64,000 nt of DNA from positions 1 through 64,000 of the forward strand of contig JAAXXT010000008.1 of assembly GCA_013334325.1 (NCBI GenBank). The letters are read 5' to 3'. The notes below the pieces were generated by a model, which worked only from the letters and a program-made list of their open reading frames with translations, did not search any database and had not been told where the DNA came from. How positions within the stretch are numbered: position 1 is the first letter of the stretch; every line of letters starts with the position of its first letter. The stretch comes from Erysipelotrichaceae bacterium (GTDB lineage Bacteria > Bacillota_I > Bacilli_A > Erysipelotrichales > Erysipelotrichaceae). Shown piece by piece: positions 1 through 8,044 of this stretch. The position numbers were made by a program, and so were the translations under genes.

Positions 1-2
1 TA

Positions 3-1112
3 AGAGCCTTATTGACTACTTTAGGAGTCGTCATCGGAGTAAGCAGTGTAATATTATTGTTGTCTTTAGGCAACAGTGCCAAAGCAGAAGCAGAGAAACA
101 GATCCGTTCGATTGGATCCAATCTCATCTATGTGACAGTATCTGATCCTATAGGGGTCTTACCTACGATCTGGTTAGATGAAATCAAAGATTCCGCTAAG
201 ATCGCTTATTATAGTCCTATGGTCCAAAGACCAGTCAACTATGATGTCATCGGAACCAATGTGGAAGTCACCATAAGTGGTGTCAACGAAGATTATGATT
301 ATGTATCTTCCTTAACGATGACTTCAGGACGCTTTCTAAGCAGTTTAGATATGAAAAGCAATTATCCTGTAGCTGTCGTAGGATCTAAGATCGCCGATAG
401 TTTATTTGGTGGAGCTGATCCTATTGGACAGATCTTGGTCATCAATGGGGTTCCTTTTGAGATCGTCGGAGAAGTCTCCGCTCGAGGTCAAAGTTTCTCA
501 GGTGACAATGATATGTTGGTGTATATATCGTATGATTATGCGCTCAACTTATTTTCAGGAAGAGCCTTTATGACCAGTTACTACATCACTTCGACTTCAG
601 AATCTACTGTCAATACGACATTAGCTAAAGTATCAACGTATTTAGACTCTGTTTTACCTTCAAGTTCCTTATATAGAGCGTTTAGTCAATCTCAGATCTT
701 AGGCATCATGGATACCTTGATGAGCCTATTGACCAGTCTATTGGCCGGTATTGCCTCGATATCTCTACTTGTCGGTGGTATAGGGATCATGAACATCATG
801 TTGGTTACGGTAAGAGAAAGAACACGAGAGATCGGTATAAGAAAAGCCTTGGGCGCTAAACGCTCTCAGATCTTGTTTCAATTCTTGATCGAAGCCGTTA
901 TTATCACTCTATTGGGTGGTTTGATTGGTTTAGGCATTGCTTATATTGGTGCCTTCCTGATATCGGTTCTGAGTTCGTTTACAGTAACCATTGGATTAGA
1001 CACGGTTGCCTTAGCCTTATTATTCTCAATCTCGATTGGTTTGATCTTTGGGATCTATCCCGCCAACAAAGCCAGTCAGTTGGAACCAGTAGAAGCCTTA
1101 CGTTACGAATAA
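3..1112 (+). CDS. MacB/FtsX-type ABC transporter permease (5' truncated by window edge)
   Basis: This is the membrane subunit of a MacB-like ABC exporter and probably moves peptides, lipids or drugs outward. The frame is open to the window edge: codons before the TTG at 12 read R-A-L-L-T-T-L-G, which continues the typical start of the first transmembrane helix, so the true N-terminus lies upstream. About 370 residues are visible: a first helix, a long extracytoplasmic region, then the FtsX core with three helices and the signature GGIGIMNIMLV followed by RTREIGIRKALGA. The C-terminal ELEPVEALRYE-like end (QLEPVEALRYE) is typical of the family. The ATPase partner should lie just upstream, outside the window. 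A hairpin follows the stop. Confidence 0.9.
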   Translation, partial: RALLTTLGVVIGVSSVILLLSLGNSAKAEAEKQIRSIGSNLIYVTVSDPIGVLPTIWLDEIKDSAKIAYYSPMVQRPVNYDVIGTNVEVTISGVNEDYDYVSSLTMTSGRFLSSLDMKSNYPVAVVGSKIADSLFGGADPIGQILVINGVPFEIVGEVSARGQSFSGDNDMLVYISYDYALNLFSGRAFMTSYYITSTSESTVNTTLAKVSTYLDSVLPSSSLYRAFSQSQILGIMDTLMSLLTSLLAGIASISLLVGGIGIMNIMLVTVRERTREIGIRKALGAKRSQILFQFLIEAVIITLLGGLIGLGIAYIGAFLISVLSSFTVTIGLDTVALALLFSISIGLIFGIYPANKASQLEPVEALRYE

Positions 1113-1114
1113 AC

Positions 1115-1167
1115 AAAAAGGCCTTCAGTACTTACCGCTTAAAAGTGGACAGTATAGAAGGACTTTT
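1115..1167. terminator. Imperfect hairpin between convergent genes
   Basis: Arms 1115-1132 and 1151-1167 pair with two mismatches (aaaaag/cttttt, ccttc/gaagg, then g-tact/agta-t) around an 18-nt loop. A T-run follows on the plus strand and the matching A-run serves the minus strand. It probably ends both the permease and the deacetylase gene. Confidence 0.65.
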
Positions 1168-1168
1168 T

Positions 1169-2536
1169 TTAGTTGTTGACAGCGTGATGGATCTCTGGAG
1201 TTTCCATAGTGATCGGTAATACCAAAGCACCTATCGATTGAAGGTAATTCAAGATCTCAGGTAAAGCATCTAGAGTAGCTTGATGATTCTTACTGTCATG
1301 CATCAAGACCACATTGATACGAGTGGATTTAATGTTTCTAGTTACGTTATAAATGATCTTTTCGGTAGTAGTATCATTGCTTCCATCTCCAGAAGATACA
1401 TTCCAATCGAAGTAATGGAATCCTTTTTGGGTGGCTAAAGTCGTGACTTTGGTCATGATCCCAGGATTGAAGTCACTGCTGGTATTTGAAGAACCTCCAG
1501 GAAACCTAAAGATCATCGATGTTGAACCCGTTACTTCCTTTACCCAAGACTGAACTGAATATAGATCATTGAAGTAATTGGTCGTTGAGGCATAGATCAC
1601 ATTATAATTGTGGCTTGCGGTATGAAGCGCAATCGTATGTCCTTTTTGATAAGCTTCTAGCATGATAGGCTCAAACTCTGGTTTCTTAGTCCATACAAAG
1701 AAAGTAGCTTTTACTTTATAGGTCTCTAATACATCTAAAACATCTAATGTAAGTGAACTAGGCCCATCATCGAAGGTCAAATAAACGATTGCCTGAGCTT
1801 CATCGGTAACGATGACTTCTCTTGTCTTGGTTGTTGTGTTATCATTCTCATCGCTTACTGAATAAGTAACTGTATAAGTCCCTAAAACTGAAGTCTGAAT
1901 ATTATTTGTGATGATGATTTTAGAAGATACATCCCCGCAATTGTCTTCAGCGAGAGCTCCATACTCTATATATTGGGAATCTTTTTGGATTTTGATGGAT
2001 TCTGAACCTATTAAATCTAAGGTAGGAGATTGTGTATCTTCAATACTAAAACCTCTAGTCAATTCGGTTAAATTACCTGATTGATCACTCACTTTATACA
2101 TAAAACCATTTTTAATAGGACTTACGATGATGGATGAACTTAGATCCCCATCATAATTATCCAAGGCACTAAAGCCTTCTTCTAAATAATTCTTACTTAA
2201 ACAAACAAGGTTTTCTTCTGAACCATTTAAAGTGATCACTGGAGCAGTCGTATCTACGACATTTACGACTCTTTCTAAACTTACGACTTTATCTTTGAGG
2301 GTGGTCGTATAGGTGAGGGTATAGGTACCTAAAGTATCGCTATCTACGAATCCATCGATTAGAACGCTTTGATTGTCTTTGATGTAGTAGCCAGGATCTA
2401 CATAATCTGTATGGACCTCAAGATTGATTTTTGTTTTACCTTTCAAATAAAAATCACCTTTACTACAGGACACTAAAATCAGTAAAGTTGAAAGTGAAAT
2501 CAAAATTTTAAGAAAACTGGTCAATGGTTTCTTCAT
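1169..2536 (-). CDS. Lipoprotein polysaccharide deacetylase with Ig-like domains (copy 1)
   Basis: Predicted surface-anchored NodB-fold (carbohydrate esterase 4) deacetylase acting on peptidoglycan or another N-acetylated glycan. A signal peptide ends in the lipobox LVSC. About three DUF5011/HYR-like Ig repeats follow (roughly residues 30-245), each with VVDTTAPVITL- or IEDTQSPTLDL-type motifs. The catalytic domain is C-terminal: TFDDGPS (metal Asp pair), ALHTASH (metal His pair), RFPGGSS and LMHDS. The frame allows ATG at 2545, 2542 or 2536. I chose 2536 because the -10 box overlaps the first ATG and because this gives 455 residues, exactly the length of the adjacent paralogue. There is no Shine-Dalgarno, so translation is probably leaderless. 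Confidence 0.88.
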   Translation of the reverse strand: MKKPLTSFLKILISLSTLLILVSCSKGDFYLKGKTKINLEVHTDYVDPGYYIKDNQSVLIDGFVDSDTLGTYTLTYTTTLKDKVVSLERVVNVVDTTAPVITLNGSEENLVCLSKNYLEEGFSALDNYDGDLSSSIIVSPIKNGFMYKVSDQSGNLTELTRGFSIEDTQSPTLDLIGSESIKIQKDSQYIEYGALAEDNCGDVSSKIIITNNIQTSVLGTYTVTYSVSDENDNTTTKTREVIVTDEAQAIVYLTFDDGPSSLTLDVLDVLETYKVKATFFVWTKKPEFEPIMLEAYQKGHTIALHTASHNYNVIYASTTNYFNDLYSVQSWVKEVTGSTSMIFRFPGGSSNTSSDFNPGIMTKVTTLATQKGFHYFDWNVSSGDGSNDTTTEKIIYNVTRNIKSTRINVVLMHDSKNHQATLDALPEILNYLQSIGALVLPITMETPEIHHAVNN

Positions 2537-2543
2537 TGACATC

Positions 2544-2552
2544 ATTATAACA
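2544..2552 (-). promoter_or_regulatory. Extended -10 promoter of deacetylase copy 1 (predicted leaderless)
   Basis: Read on the minus strand: TGT-TATAAT, then 7 nt, then ATG AAG AAA. Transcription would begin at or next to the A of the start codon at 2536. I see no good -35 element. The terminator of the upstream paralogue abuts it. Confidence 0.6.
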
Positions 2553-2587
2553 AAAAAGGTTCACTCTTAATACGAGGGAACCTTTTT
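2553..2587 (-). terminator. Intrinsic terminator of deacetylase copy 2
   Basis: Arms AAAAAGGTTC (2553-2562) and GAACCTTTTT (2578-2587) pair perfectly, extended by CTC/GAG beyond one mismatch. Read on the minus strand the U-tract runs straight into the -10 region of copy 1, so the two paralogues are separate transcription units. Confidence 0.8.
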
Positions 2588-2592
2588 ATAGG

Positions 2593-3960
2593 TTAATTGT
2601 TGATGTGATGATGGATTTGAGGTGTCTCCATCGTGATTGGTAAGATGACTGCGTCGATGGATTTAAGATAATCTAAGATGGGTCTTAAGGCAGCGACCGA
2701 TTCATCATGACTGGCACTATCGTGCATCAAGACGACATTATTACGACCTGGTCTACAATTGATGGTCACATTATAAATCATCTGGGCTGTGGTTGTTTTT
2801 GAATTACCATCACCGGAAGAAATATTCCAATCGAAGTAATGGAAACCTTCATCTACAACCATTTGAGTCAATGTGGTCATTATACCTGGATTGAAACTAC
2901 TGGACATATTGGAAGATCCTCCAGGAAAACGATAGATATAAGATTTGACACCAGTGACGCTTTCTACCCAATCTTGAACCAAGTAAAGATTAGCAAAGAA
3001 AGCTTCCGGTGAAACATAAATGGTAGAAGCGGTATGACTATAGGCATGAAGTGCCACAGTATGACCTTCTTGATAGGCTCTAAGCATGATTGGTTCATAT
3101 TCAGCGCTTTTCTTACCTACAAAGAAAGTCGCTTTGACCCCGTATTCTTTTAAGATATCTAGTACTTCTAGAGTTCTATAACTTGGCCCATCATCAAAAG
3201 TCAGATAAACCACAGTTTGGATATTATCCGTGACTTCAACTTCTCGAGTAACACTTGATGTGTTTCCTGATTGATCTTTGGCAGTATAGGTGACTGTATA
3301 GGTCCCTAAAACAGCTGAATTGATGTTGTGGGTAACCACGATGTTTTCAGAGACATCATCGCAATTATCGGTAGCGCTCGCCCCAAACTCATAATAATCT
3401 GCGTTCTGATGAAGCAAGATATGATCATAACCAATTAACTTTATCACAGGAGATTGTGTATCTTCGATCGTAAATAATCGAGTGATCTCAGCGAGGTTGG
3501 ATGAACTGTCTAAGACACTGTATTTTAGCCCATTGCTTACTTGTGTGATTTGGACCAAAGGACTAAGGTCTCCATCGTAATTGTCCAAGGCTGTAAAACC
3601 TTCTTCTTGATAGTCATGATTTGGACAAAGGATTGATTGTTCTGAACCAATTAAGGTGAGCTGAGGAGCTGTCGTATCTACGACATGTACAACTCTTGTT
3701 AGACTTTTTTCTTTTTTATTGAAAGTCGCTGTATAGGTGATGGTATAATCGCCTAGTTTATCGACATCTAGTGTACTATTGATTGAAACAGGGGCTTCTT
3801 TTTTAGTATAAACTCCAGGTTCTGTATAAGATGAATGGACTTCTAGGGTGATTTCTTCCTCTCCTAACAAGTAAAAAACATTCTCTGTACAAGATACAGA
3901 AATCAAAGCAATAGAGAGTATAAGAAGACTTTTTATTAAAAGAGTAAAGTTTTTATTCAT
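2593..3960 (-). CDS. Lipoprotein polysaccharide deacetylase with Ig-like domains (copy 2)
   Basis: Tandem paralogue of the gene at 1169-2536, same length (455 residues) and same architecture. The signal peptide has lipobox ISVSC, followed by three Ig-like DUF5011 repeats (e.g. VVDTTAPQLTL, IEDTQSPVIKL, VLGTYTVTYTAKD) and a NodB deacetylase domain. Motifs: TFDDGPS, ALHAYSH, RFPGGSS, FDWNISSGDG, LMHDS, so both catalytic metal-binding sets are intact. The two copies have diverged along their whole length, so duplication is not recent. The ATG at 3960 lies 7 nt after an extended -10 box and lacks a Shine-Dalgarno. The substrate cannot be told from sequence. Confidence 0.88.
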   Translation of the reverse strand: MNKNFTLLIKSLLILSIALISVSCTENVFYLLGEEEITLEVHSSYTEPGVYTKKEAPVSINSTLDVDKLGDYTITYTATFNKKEKSLTRVVHVVDTTAPQLTLIGSEQSILCPNHDYQEEGFTALDNYDGDLSPLVQITQVSNGLKYSVLDSSSNLAEITRLFTIEDTQSPVIKLIGYDHILLHQNADYYEFGASATDNCDDVSENIVVTHNINSAVLGTYTVTYTAKDQSGNTSSVTREVEVTDNIQTVVYLTFDDGPSYRTLEVLDILKEYGVKATFFVGKKSAEYEPIMLRAYQEGHTVALHAYSHTASTIYVSPEAFFANLYLVQDWVESVTGVKSYIYRFPGGSSNMSSSFNPGIMTTLTQMVVDEGFHYFDWNISSGDGNSKTTTAQMIYNVTINCRPGRNNVVLMHDSASHDESVAALRPILDYLKSIDAVILPITMETPQIHHHINN

Positions 3961-3967
3961 TACTAAT

Positions 3968-3976
3968 ATTATATCA
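3968..3976 (-). promoter_or_regulatory. Extended -10 promoter of deacetylase copy 2 (predicted leaderless)
   Basis: On the minus strand: TGA-TATAAT, 7 nt (ATTAGTA), then ATG. The spacing puts the transcription start at about the first base of the coding sequence, as in copy 1. Confidence 0.6.
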
Positions 3977-3994
3977 AAAATCTAGATTATCTTT

Positions 3995-5818
3995 TTAGCT
4001 TTCAGGTTCAAATTGACTTAAATAGAGTGAAGTATAGAAACCGTTTTGTTTCATCAGTGACTCATGAGTGCCTTGTTCAATGATGGCACCATGATTCATA
4101 ACCAATATGAGATCTGCATCTTTGATCGTTGATAAACGATGAGCGATGATGAACGAGGTCTTATTACCCATGAGTTTTTCCATGGCTCTTTGAATCAAGA
4201 CTTCAGTACGTGTATCTACAGAAGAAGTGGCTTCATCGAGGATAAGAATTGAAGGATTCGATAAGAAAGCTCTTGCGATCGTTAGAAGTTGTTTTTGACC
4301 AGAAGATATGTTATTCGCTTCTTCATTGATCAGAAGATTGTAGCCCTCAGGCAAGGTTTGAACGAAATGATCGACTTTGGCTGAATCGGCTGCTTTGAGC
4401 ATTTCTTCTTTAGTAGTTGTAGGATTAGAAAACATGATGTTTTCTTGGATGGTCCCATTAAACAACCAGGTATCTTGAAGTACCATCCCAAAAATGTTTC
4501 TTAAATTATTACGAGATAGATCTCGTATATCGACCCCATCGACTTCAATGGAGCCTCCTAAGACATCATAAAATCTCATCAAAAGATTAATTAGGGTCGT
4601 TTTACCAGCACCAGTAGGACCTACGATGGCGACACGTTGACCTGGTTGAACAGTGATGTTGAGTCCTTTGATAAAGATATTGTCACTGGAATATCCAAAA
4701 TCGACATTTTTAAATGAAACAGCACCTTTGACTTCTGGTAAGACTTGATCTGCCTCATCTTGGACTTCATCAGGTTCATCGATAAACTCAAACACGCGTT
4801 CAGCTGAAGCCACAGTGCTTTGAAGGACAGTACCGATATTAGCGACTTGATTGATGGGTTGAGAGAAGTTACGAATGTATTGGATAAAGGCTTGGATAGA
4901 ACCAACTTTAAGCTTACCTTCAATAACCAAGATCGCACCCAAGACACTGACTGCGATATAGGAAAGATTAGAAACCAAGGAAATAATGGGCATCATCGTT
5001 CCGCCTATGGTTTCTGACTTCCAAGATTCCATAAAGTAATTCGTTGAAAGTTTCTCAAAGGCATCTGTTTGTTTGGATTCTGCATTGAAGACTTTGATGA
5101 TAGGATGATTAGAGAAAGACTCTTCAATATGACCATTGAGTTGACCTAAGATACGGGTTCTCGCTCTGAAGTATTTTTGACCGAGTTTTACGATCCTAGT
5201 TACCAAGTAGAGACTTATAGGCAAAGAAATAAGCGCGATCAAAGTCATTTCAAAAGAGATCGTCAACATCATGATCAAGATCCCTACGACTGTAGTAATG
5301 GCTGTGATGACTTGAGTGATGGATTGCTGAAAGGATTGAGATATCGTATCGACATCATAGGTGATGCGTGATAAGACATCCCCAATAGGTTCAGTATCGA
5401 AATATTTTAGTGGTAAACGATTGATCTTCTCAGTAATTAAGAGCCTTAGATTAAAGGTGATCTTTTGAGTTACCTTAACCATAATGTAAGATTGAAGATA
5501 ATTAAACAAAGCACTACCTACAAATAAGAAGACAAGTATATTGATGATAGAATGGACATAATCTAAATCGATGTGGGCACCAGGTACATTGTTTGCCATT
5601 TGAAACAATCCATCAGCGATCTTCGAAGTAATATTTCCTATGAGTTTAGGTGATATGATCCCAAATATAGTGCCTAGTATGGCCATAATGATCACCAAGA
5701 TCATTTGAAATATATAAGGTGAAGTAAAATCGAATAAACGTTTAACTGTCTTATTAAAATCCTTAGGTTTGACGACCGCTGTACGCATCGCCATCATTGG
5801 ACCTCCGCCGCGTGTCAT
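3995..5818 (-). CDS. ABC exporter half-transporter, canonical ATP site (TM288/BmrD-like)
   Basis: Membrane-spanning half of a type IV (MsbA-like) heterodimeric exporter, 607 residues: six-helix domain to about residue 330, then the nucleotide-binding domain. Walker A GPTGAGKTT, signature ISSGQKQ (variant of LSGGQ), Walker B ILILDEATSSVD with the catalytic Glu, and switch His in IAHRLSTI are visible. The partner gene just upstream has the degenerate set. The start overlaps the partner's stop in an ATGA and is preceded by AGGAGG, so translation is coupled. A MarR regulator heads the operon, which suggests a drug or toxic-compound efflux role, as in EfrAB/BmrCD. The substrate is unknown. Confidence 0.93.
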   Translation of the reverse strand: MTRGGGPMMAMRTAVVKPKDFNKTVKRLFDFTSPYIFQMILVIIMAILGTIFGIISPKLIGNITSKIADGLFQMANNVPGAHIDLDYVHSIINILVFLFVGSALFNYLQSYIMVKVTQKITFNLRLLITEKINRLPLKYFDTEPIGDVLSRITYDVDTISQSFQQSITQVITAITTVVGILIMMLTISFEMTLIALISLPISLYLVTRIVKLGQKYFRARTRILGQLNGHIEESFSNHPIIKVFNAESKQTDAFEKLSTNYFMESWKSETIGGTMMPIISLVSNLSYIAVSVLGAILVIEGKLKVGSIQAFIQYIRNFSQPINQVANIGTVLQSTVASAERVFEFIDEPDEVQDEADQVLPEVKGAVSFKNVDFGYSSDNIFIKGLNITVQPGQRVAIVGPTGAGKTTLINLLMRFYDVLGGSIEVDGVDIRDLSRNNLRNIFGMVLQDTWLFNGTIQENIMFSNPTTTKEEMLKAADSAKVDHFVQTLPEGYNLLINEEANNISSGQKQLLTIARAFLSNPSILILDEATSSVDTRTEVLIQRAMEKLMGNKTSFIIAHRLSTIKDADLILVMNHGAIIEQGTHESLMKQNGFYTSLYLSQFEPES

Positions 5819-7545
5819 ATCATTTCCTCCTGACTTAATTGAGAAGAGGCAATTTCATAATACACAGGACAGGTCTTTAATAGATCATGGTGTTTACCTA
5901 TTCCTGAAATACGGCCTTGTTCTAAAACAATGATCTGATCTGCATGCATGATCGTTGAGACTCTTTGTCCTACGATAAATAAGGTACTATTGCCTACTTC
6001 TTTATGAAGGGCTTTTCTTAGAGCTGCATCTGTTTTGAAATCTAATGCAGAGAAAGAATCATCAAAAATATAGAATGAGGCTTCTTTTACCAAAGCTCTT
6101 GCGATAGAAAGTCTTTGTTTTTGTCCACCTGATAGATTGGTTGCATTTTGAGATAACCTAAAGTGATATTGATCTTCTTTTTCTGAGATGAATTTCGCAG
6201 CTTGGGCAGTTTCAGCAGCATTTAGAAGTACTTCTTGTGAGGCATCAGGTGCACCAAAGAGAAGATTATCTTCAATGGTTCCAGATAAAAGCATGCCTTT
6301 TTGAGGAATATAGCCTATTTTATCGCGTAGTTCTTTTTGAGCGACTTGTCTAAGATCGACTCCTTCTAGTTTGATAGATCCACTGCTTACGTCATATAGA
6401 CGAGGAATCAAGTTGATAAGAGTGCTTTTTCCACTTCCTGTAGATCCTATAAATGCAGTAACTGATCCAGATTTTGCGGTAAAGGAAATGTCGTGAAGGA
6501 CATCCTCGTTGGCGTGAGGGTAGCGAAAACTGACTCGATCAAATACAATTTCACCTTTTTTAGAAAGGTCAAAAGCTGTTGGAGTTTGAGGATCGACGAT
6601 GACGGGTTGTGTATCCAAGATCTCACGTATCCTGCGAGCACTGACCACCGCACGAGGAAACATTTGAAAGATCATCGTAAGATTGATAAAAGAGGCCATG
6701 ACTTGAGCCGTATATTGCATAAAAGCCATCATTTGACCAACCTGCATTACACCTTCGTTGATCTTGTCGGTTGCAGTCCACAGGATCAAGATCGTGGTAA
6801 AACTCAAACAAATCATGATGACAGGATCCATAAGACTCATGATCCTCATCAAGGTAACATTATTGGAGTAAACTGAATCATTTACAGTTTGAAATTTATG
6901 AGCTTGGGTTTTCTGTGCGTTAAAGGCTCTAACGACGCGTATTCCACTCAAACTTTCTCGCGCAATCAGATTCAATTTATCGGTTAGTTTTTGTACTTTC
7001 TCAAATCGCGGTGAAGTCATAGTCATGATGAGAATGACTGCGACACTTAAGATAGGGAAGATGACGATAAAAATCCAACTCAAAGAAGGAGTTAACTCAA
7101 TAGCCTTAACCAAGGCAACTACACCAGTAACCGGTGCCGCCAACAAGATCCTAAAAGACATCGTTAAAATATGTTGGACTTGTTGAACATCATTGGTAGA
7201 TCTTGTGATAAGAGAAGCGGTTGAAAATCGATCGAATTCTACGAGAGAAAAACTTTCTATTTTATTGAAAATATCTTTGCGGATACGATTACCTGCAGAA
7301 GCTCCAATATATGACGCTAAAAAATTTGAAGTGAAGAATAAAAGCACAACCAATATGGATACCATCAACATATCTTTCCCAAGTGAAATGACCATATTGA
7401 GATCTTTCATATAGATGCCTTGATCGATGATGCGCATCATATAATCAGGTAAAGATAAATCAGCCATGACCCTTAGAAATAAAGCCGTCATCGCAAGTAG
7501 TGCTTGCCACCAAGTATGTTTAAGATAAGCATACATTTTCATCAT
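5815..7545 (-). CDS. ABC exporter half-transporter, degenerate ATP site (TM287/BmrC-like)
   Basis: Second half of the heterodimer, 576 residues. Walker A is GSTGSGKST and the signature LSGGQKQ is canonical. The Walker B end reads FYIFDDSFSALD, with Asp where the catalytic Glu belongs, and the H-loop reads IVGQRVSTI, with Gln instead of His. This double substitution is the known hallmark of the non-hydrolysing site in TM287/288 and BmrCD-type exporters. Here the fully canonical signature on this chain completes the partner's competent ATP site. It overlaps marR upstream by ATGA and the other half downstream by ATGA. Confidence 0.93.
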   Translation of the reverse strand: MMKMYAYLKHTWWQALLAMTALFLRVMADLSLPDYMMRIIDQGIYMKDLNMVISLGKDMLMVSILVVLLFFTSNFLASYIGASAGNRIRKDIFNKIESFSLVEFDRFSTASLITRSTNDVQQVQHILTMSFRILLAAPVTGVVALVKAIELTPSLSWIFIVIFPILSVAVILIMTMTSPRFEKVQKLTDKLNLIARESLSGIRVVRAFNAQKTQAHKFQTVNDSVYSNNVTLMRIMSLMDPVIMICLSFTTILILWTATDKINEGVMQVGQMMAFMQYTAQVMASFINLTMIFQMFPRAVVSARRIREILDTQPVIVDPQTPTAFDLSKKGEIVFDRVSFRYPHANEDVLHDISFTAKSGSVTAFIGSTGSGKSTLINLIPRLYDVSSGSIKLEGVDLRQVAQKELRDKIGYIPQKGMLLSGTIEDNLLFGAPDASQEVLLNAAETAQAAKFISEKEDQYHFRLSQNATNLSGGQKQRLSIARALVKEASFYIFDDSFSALDFKTDAALRKALHKEVGNSTLFIVGQRVSTIMHADQIIVLEQGRISGIGKHHDLLKTCPVYYEIASSQLSQEEMI

Positions 7546-7964
7546 AAGCTGAGGTCTCTATTTTCTAGTGCTGACGCATTTAATTTCTCAATAAGGATAC
7601 AGAGCTGATCTTGTTCATTTTTAGAAAGCGTTTTGATCATCTGTTCCAGTTGTTTTTGTCTTTGTTGATGAAAGCTAGGTTTTAAAGGATTGATCGTGAT
7701 CAAGATCTGACGACGATCATCAGGATTGACCTCTCTTATCAAGTATTTCTTGTTTTCTAAACTGTTAAGTAGGGGAGTAACCGCTGAGCGTGAAAGTCCC
7801 ATATGGACACTTAGTTCAGAAGGCAACATGCCTTTCTTATCCTCACCAAGATGCTTATTAAGGGCCATCATGACCATGCGTTCCCCAACGCTTAAATCAC
7901 CACTGTTTCGACTTGGTCGATTAAGATAAAGAAACTGCTGTAAAGCTTCGTGTAGATCTTTCAT
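7542..7964 (-). CDS. MarR-family transcriptional regulator
   Basis: A 140-residue winged-helix repressor. Residues ~20-100 hold the DNA-binding core (LPSELSVHMGLSRSAVTPLLNSLENKKYLIREVNPDDRRQ-type pattern, the DDRR wing being diagnostic). Flanking helices form the dimer interface. It is the first gene of an operon with the heterodimeric ABC exporter and probably represses it, being released by a ligand that the exporter removes. RBS GGAGG lies at 7968-7972. A large inverted repeat sits in the 5' leader. Confidence 0.9.
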   Translation of the reverse strand: MKDLHEALQQFLYLNRPSRNSGDLSVGERMVMMALNKHLGEDKKGMLPSELSVHMGLSRSAVTPLLNSLENKKYLIREVNPDDRRQILITINPLKPSFHQQRQKQLEQMIKTLSKNEQDQLCILIEKLNASALENRDLSL

Positions 7965-7978
7965 AGTCCTCCAATAAA

Positions 7979-8006
7979 AAAATAGTTCATATCATTGAAC
8001 TATTTT
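7979..8006 (-). promoter_or_regulatory. Inverted repeat in marR leader: candidate MarR operator or terminator
   Basis: Perfect 11-bp arms AAAATAGTTCA (7979-7989) and TGAACTATTTT (7996-8006) with a 6-nt spacer, just downstream of the predicted transcription start. As DNA it fits a MarR dimer operator controlling the operon. As minus-strand RNA it is an A/U hairpin followed by a U-run, so it could also end the upstream permease transcript or attenuate marR. Confidence 0.65.
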
Positions 8007-8015
8007 ATTACTTGT

Positions 8016-8021
8016 ATTATA
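8016..8021 (-). promoter_or_regulatory. -10 element of the marR-ABC exporter operon
   Basis: TATAAT on the minus strand, preceded by GTG rather than a TGN triplet. Predicted start of transcription is near 8009, at the edge of the inverted repeat. Confidence 0.5.
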
Positions 8022-8044
8022 CACCTTTTTATTATTCTTATAGA

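Noticed and set aside
3981-3990. AATCTAGATT palindrome before deacetylase copy 2
   Set aside because: A short AT-rich palindrome with no clear relation to a promoter or terminator; expected by chance.
4621-4947. 108-codon minus-strand frame inside the exporter gene
   Set aside because: Alternate frame of a clearly conserved transporter gene; no family resemblance.
6493-6876. 127-codon open frame on the plus strand
   Set aside because: Lies wholly antisense to the ABC exporter gene, with no RBS and a composition typical of a reverse-strand shadow.
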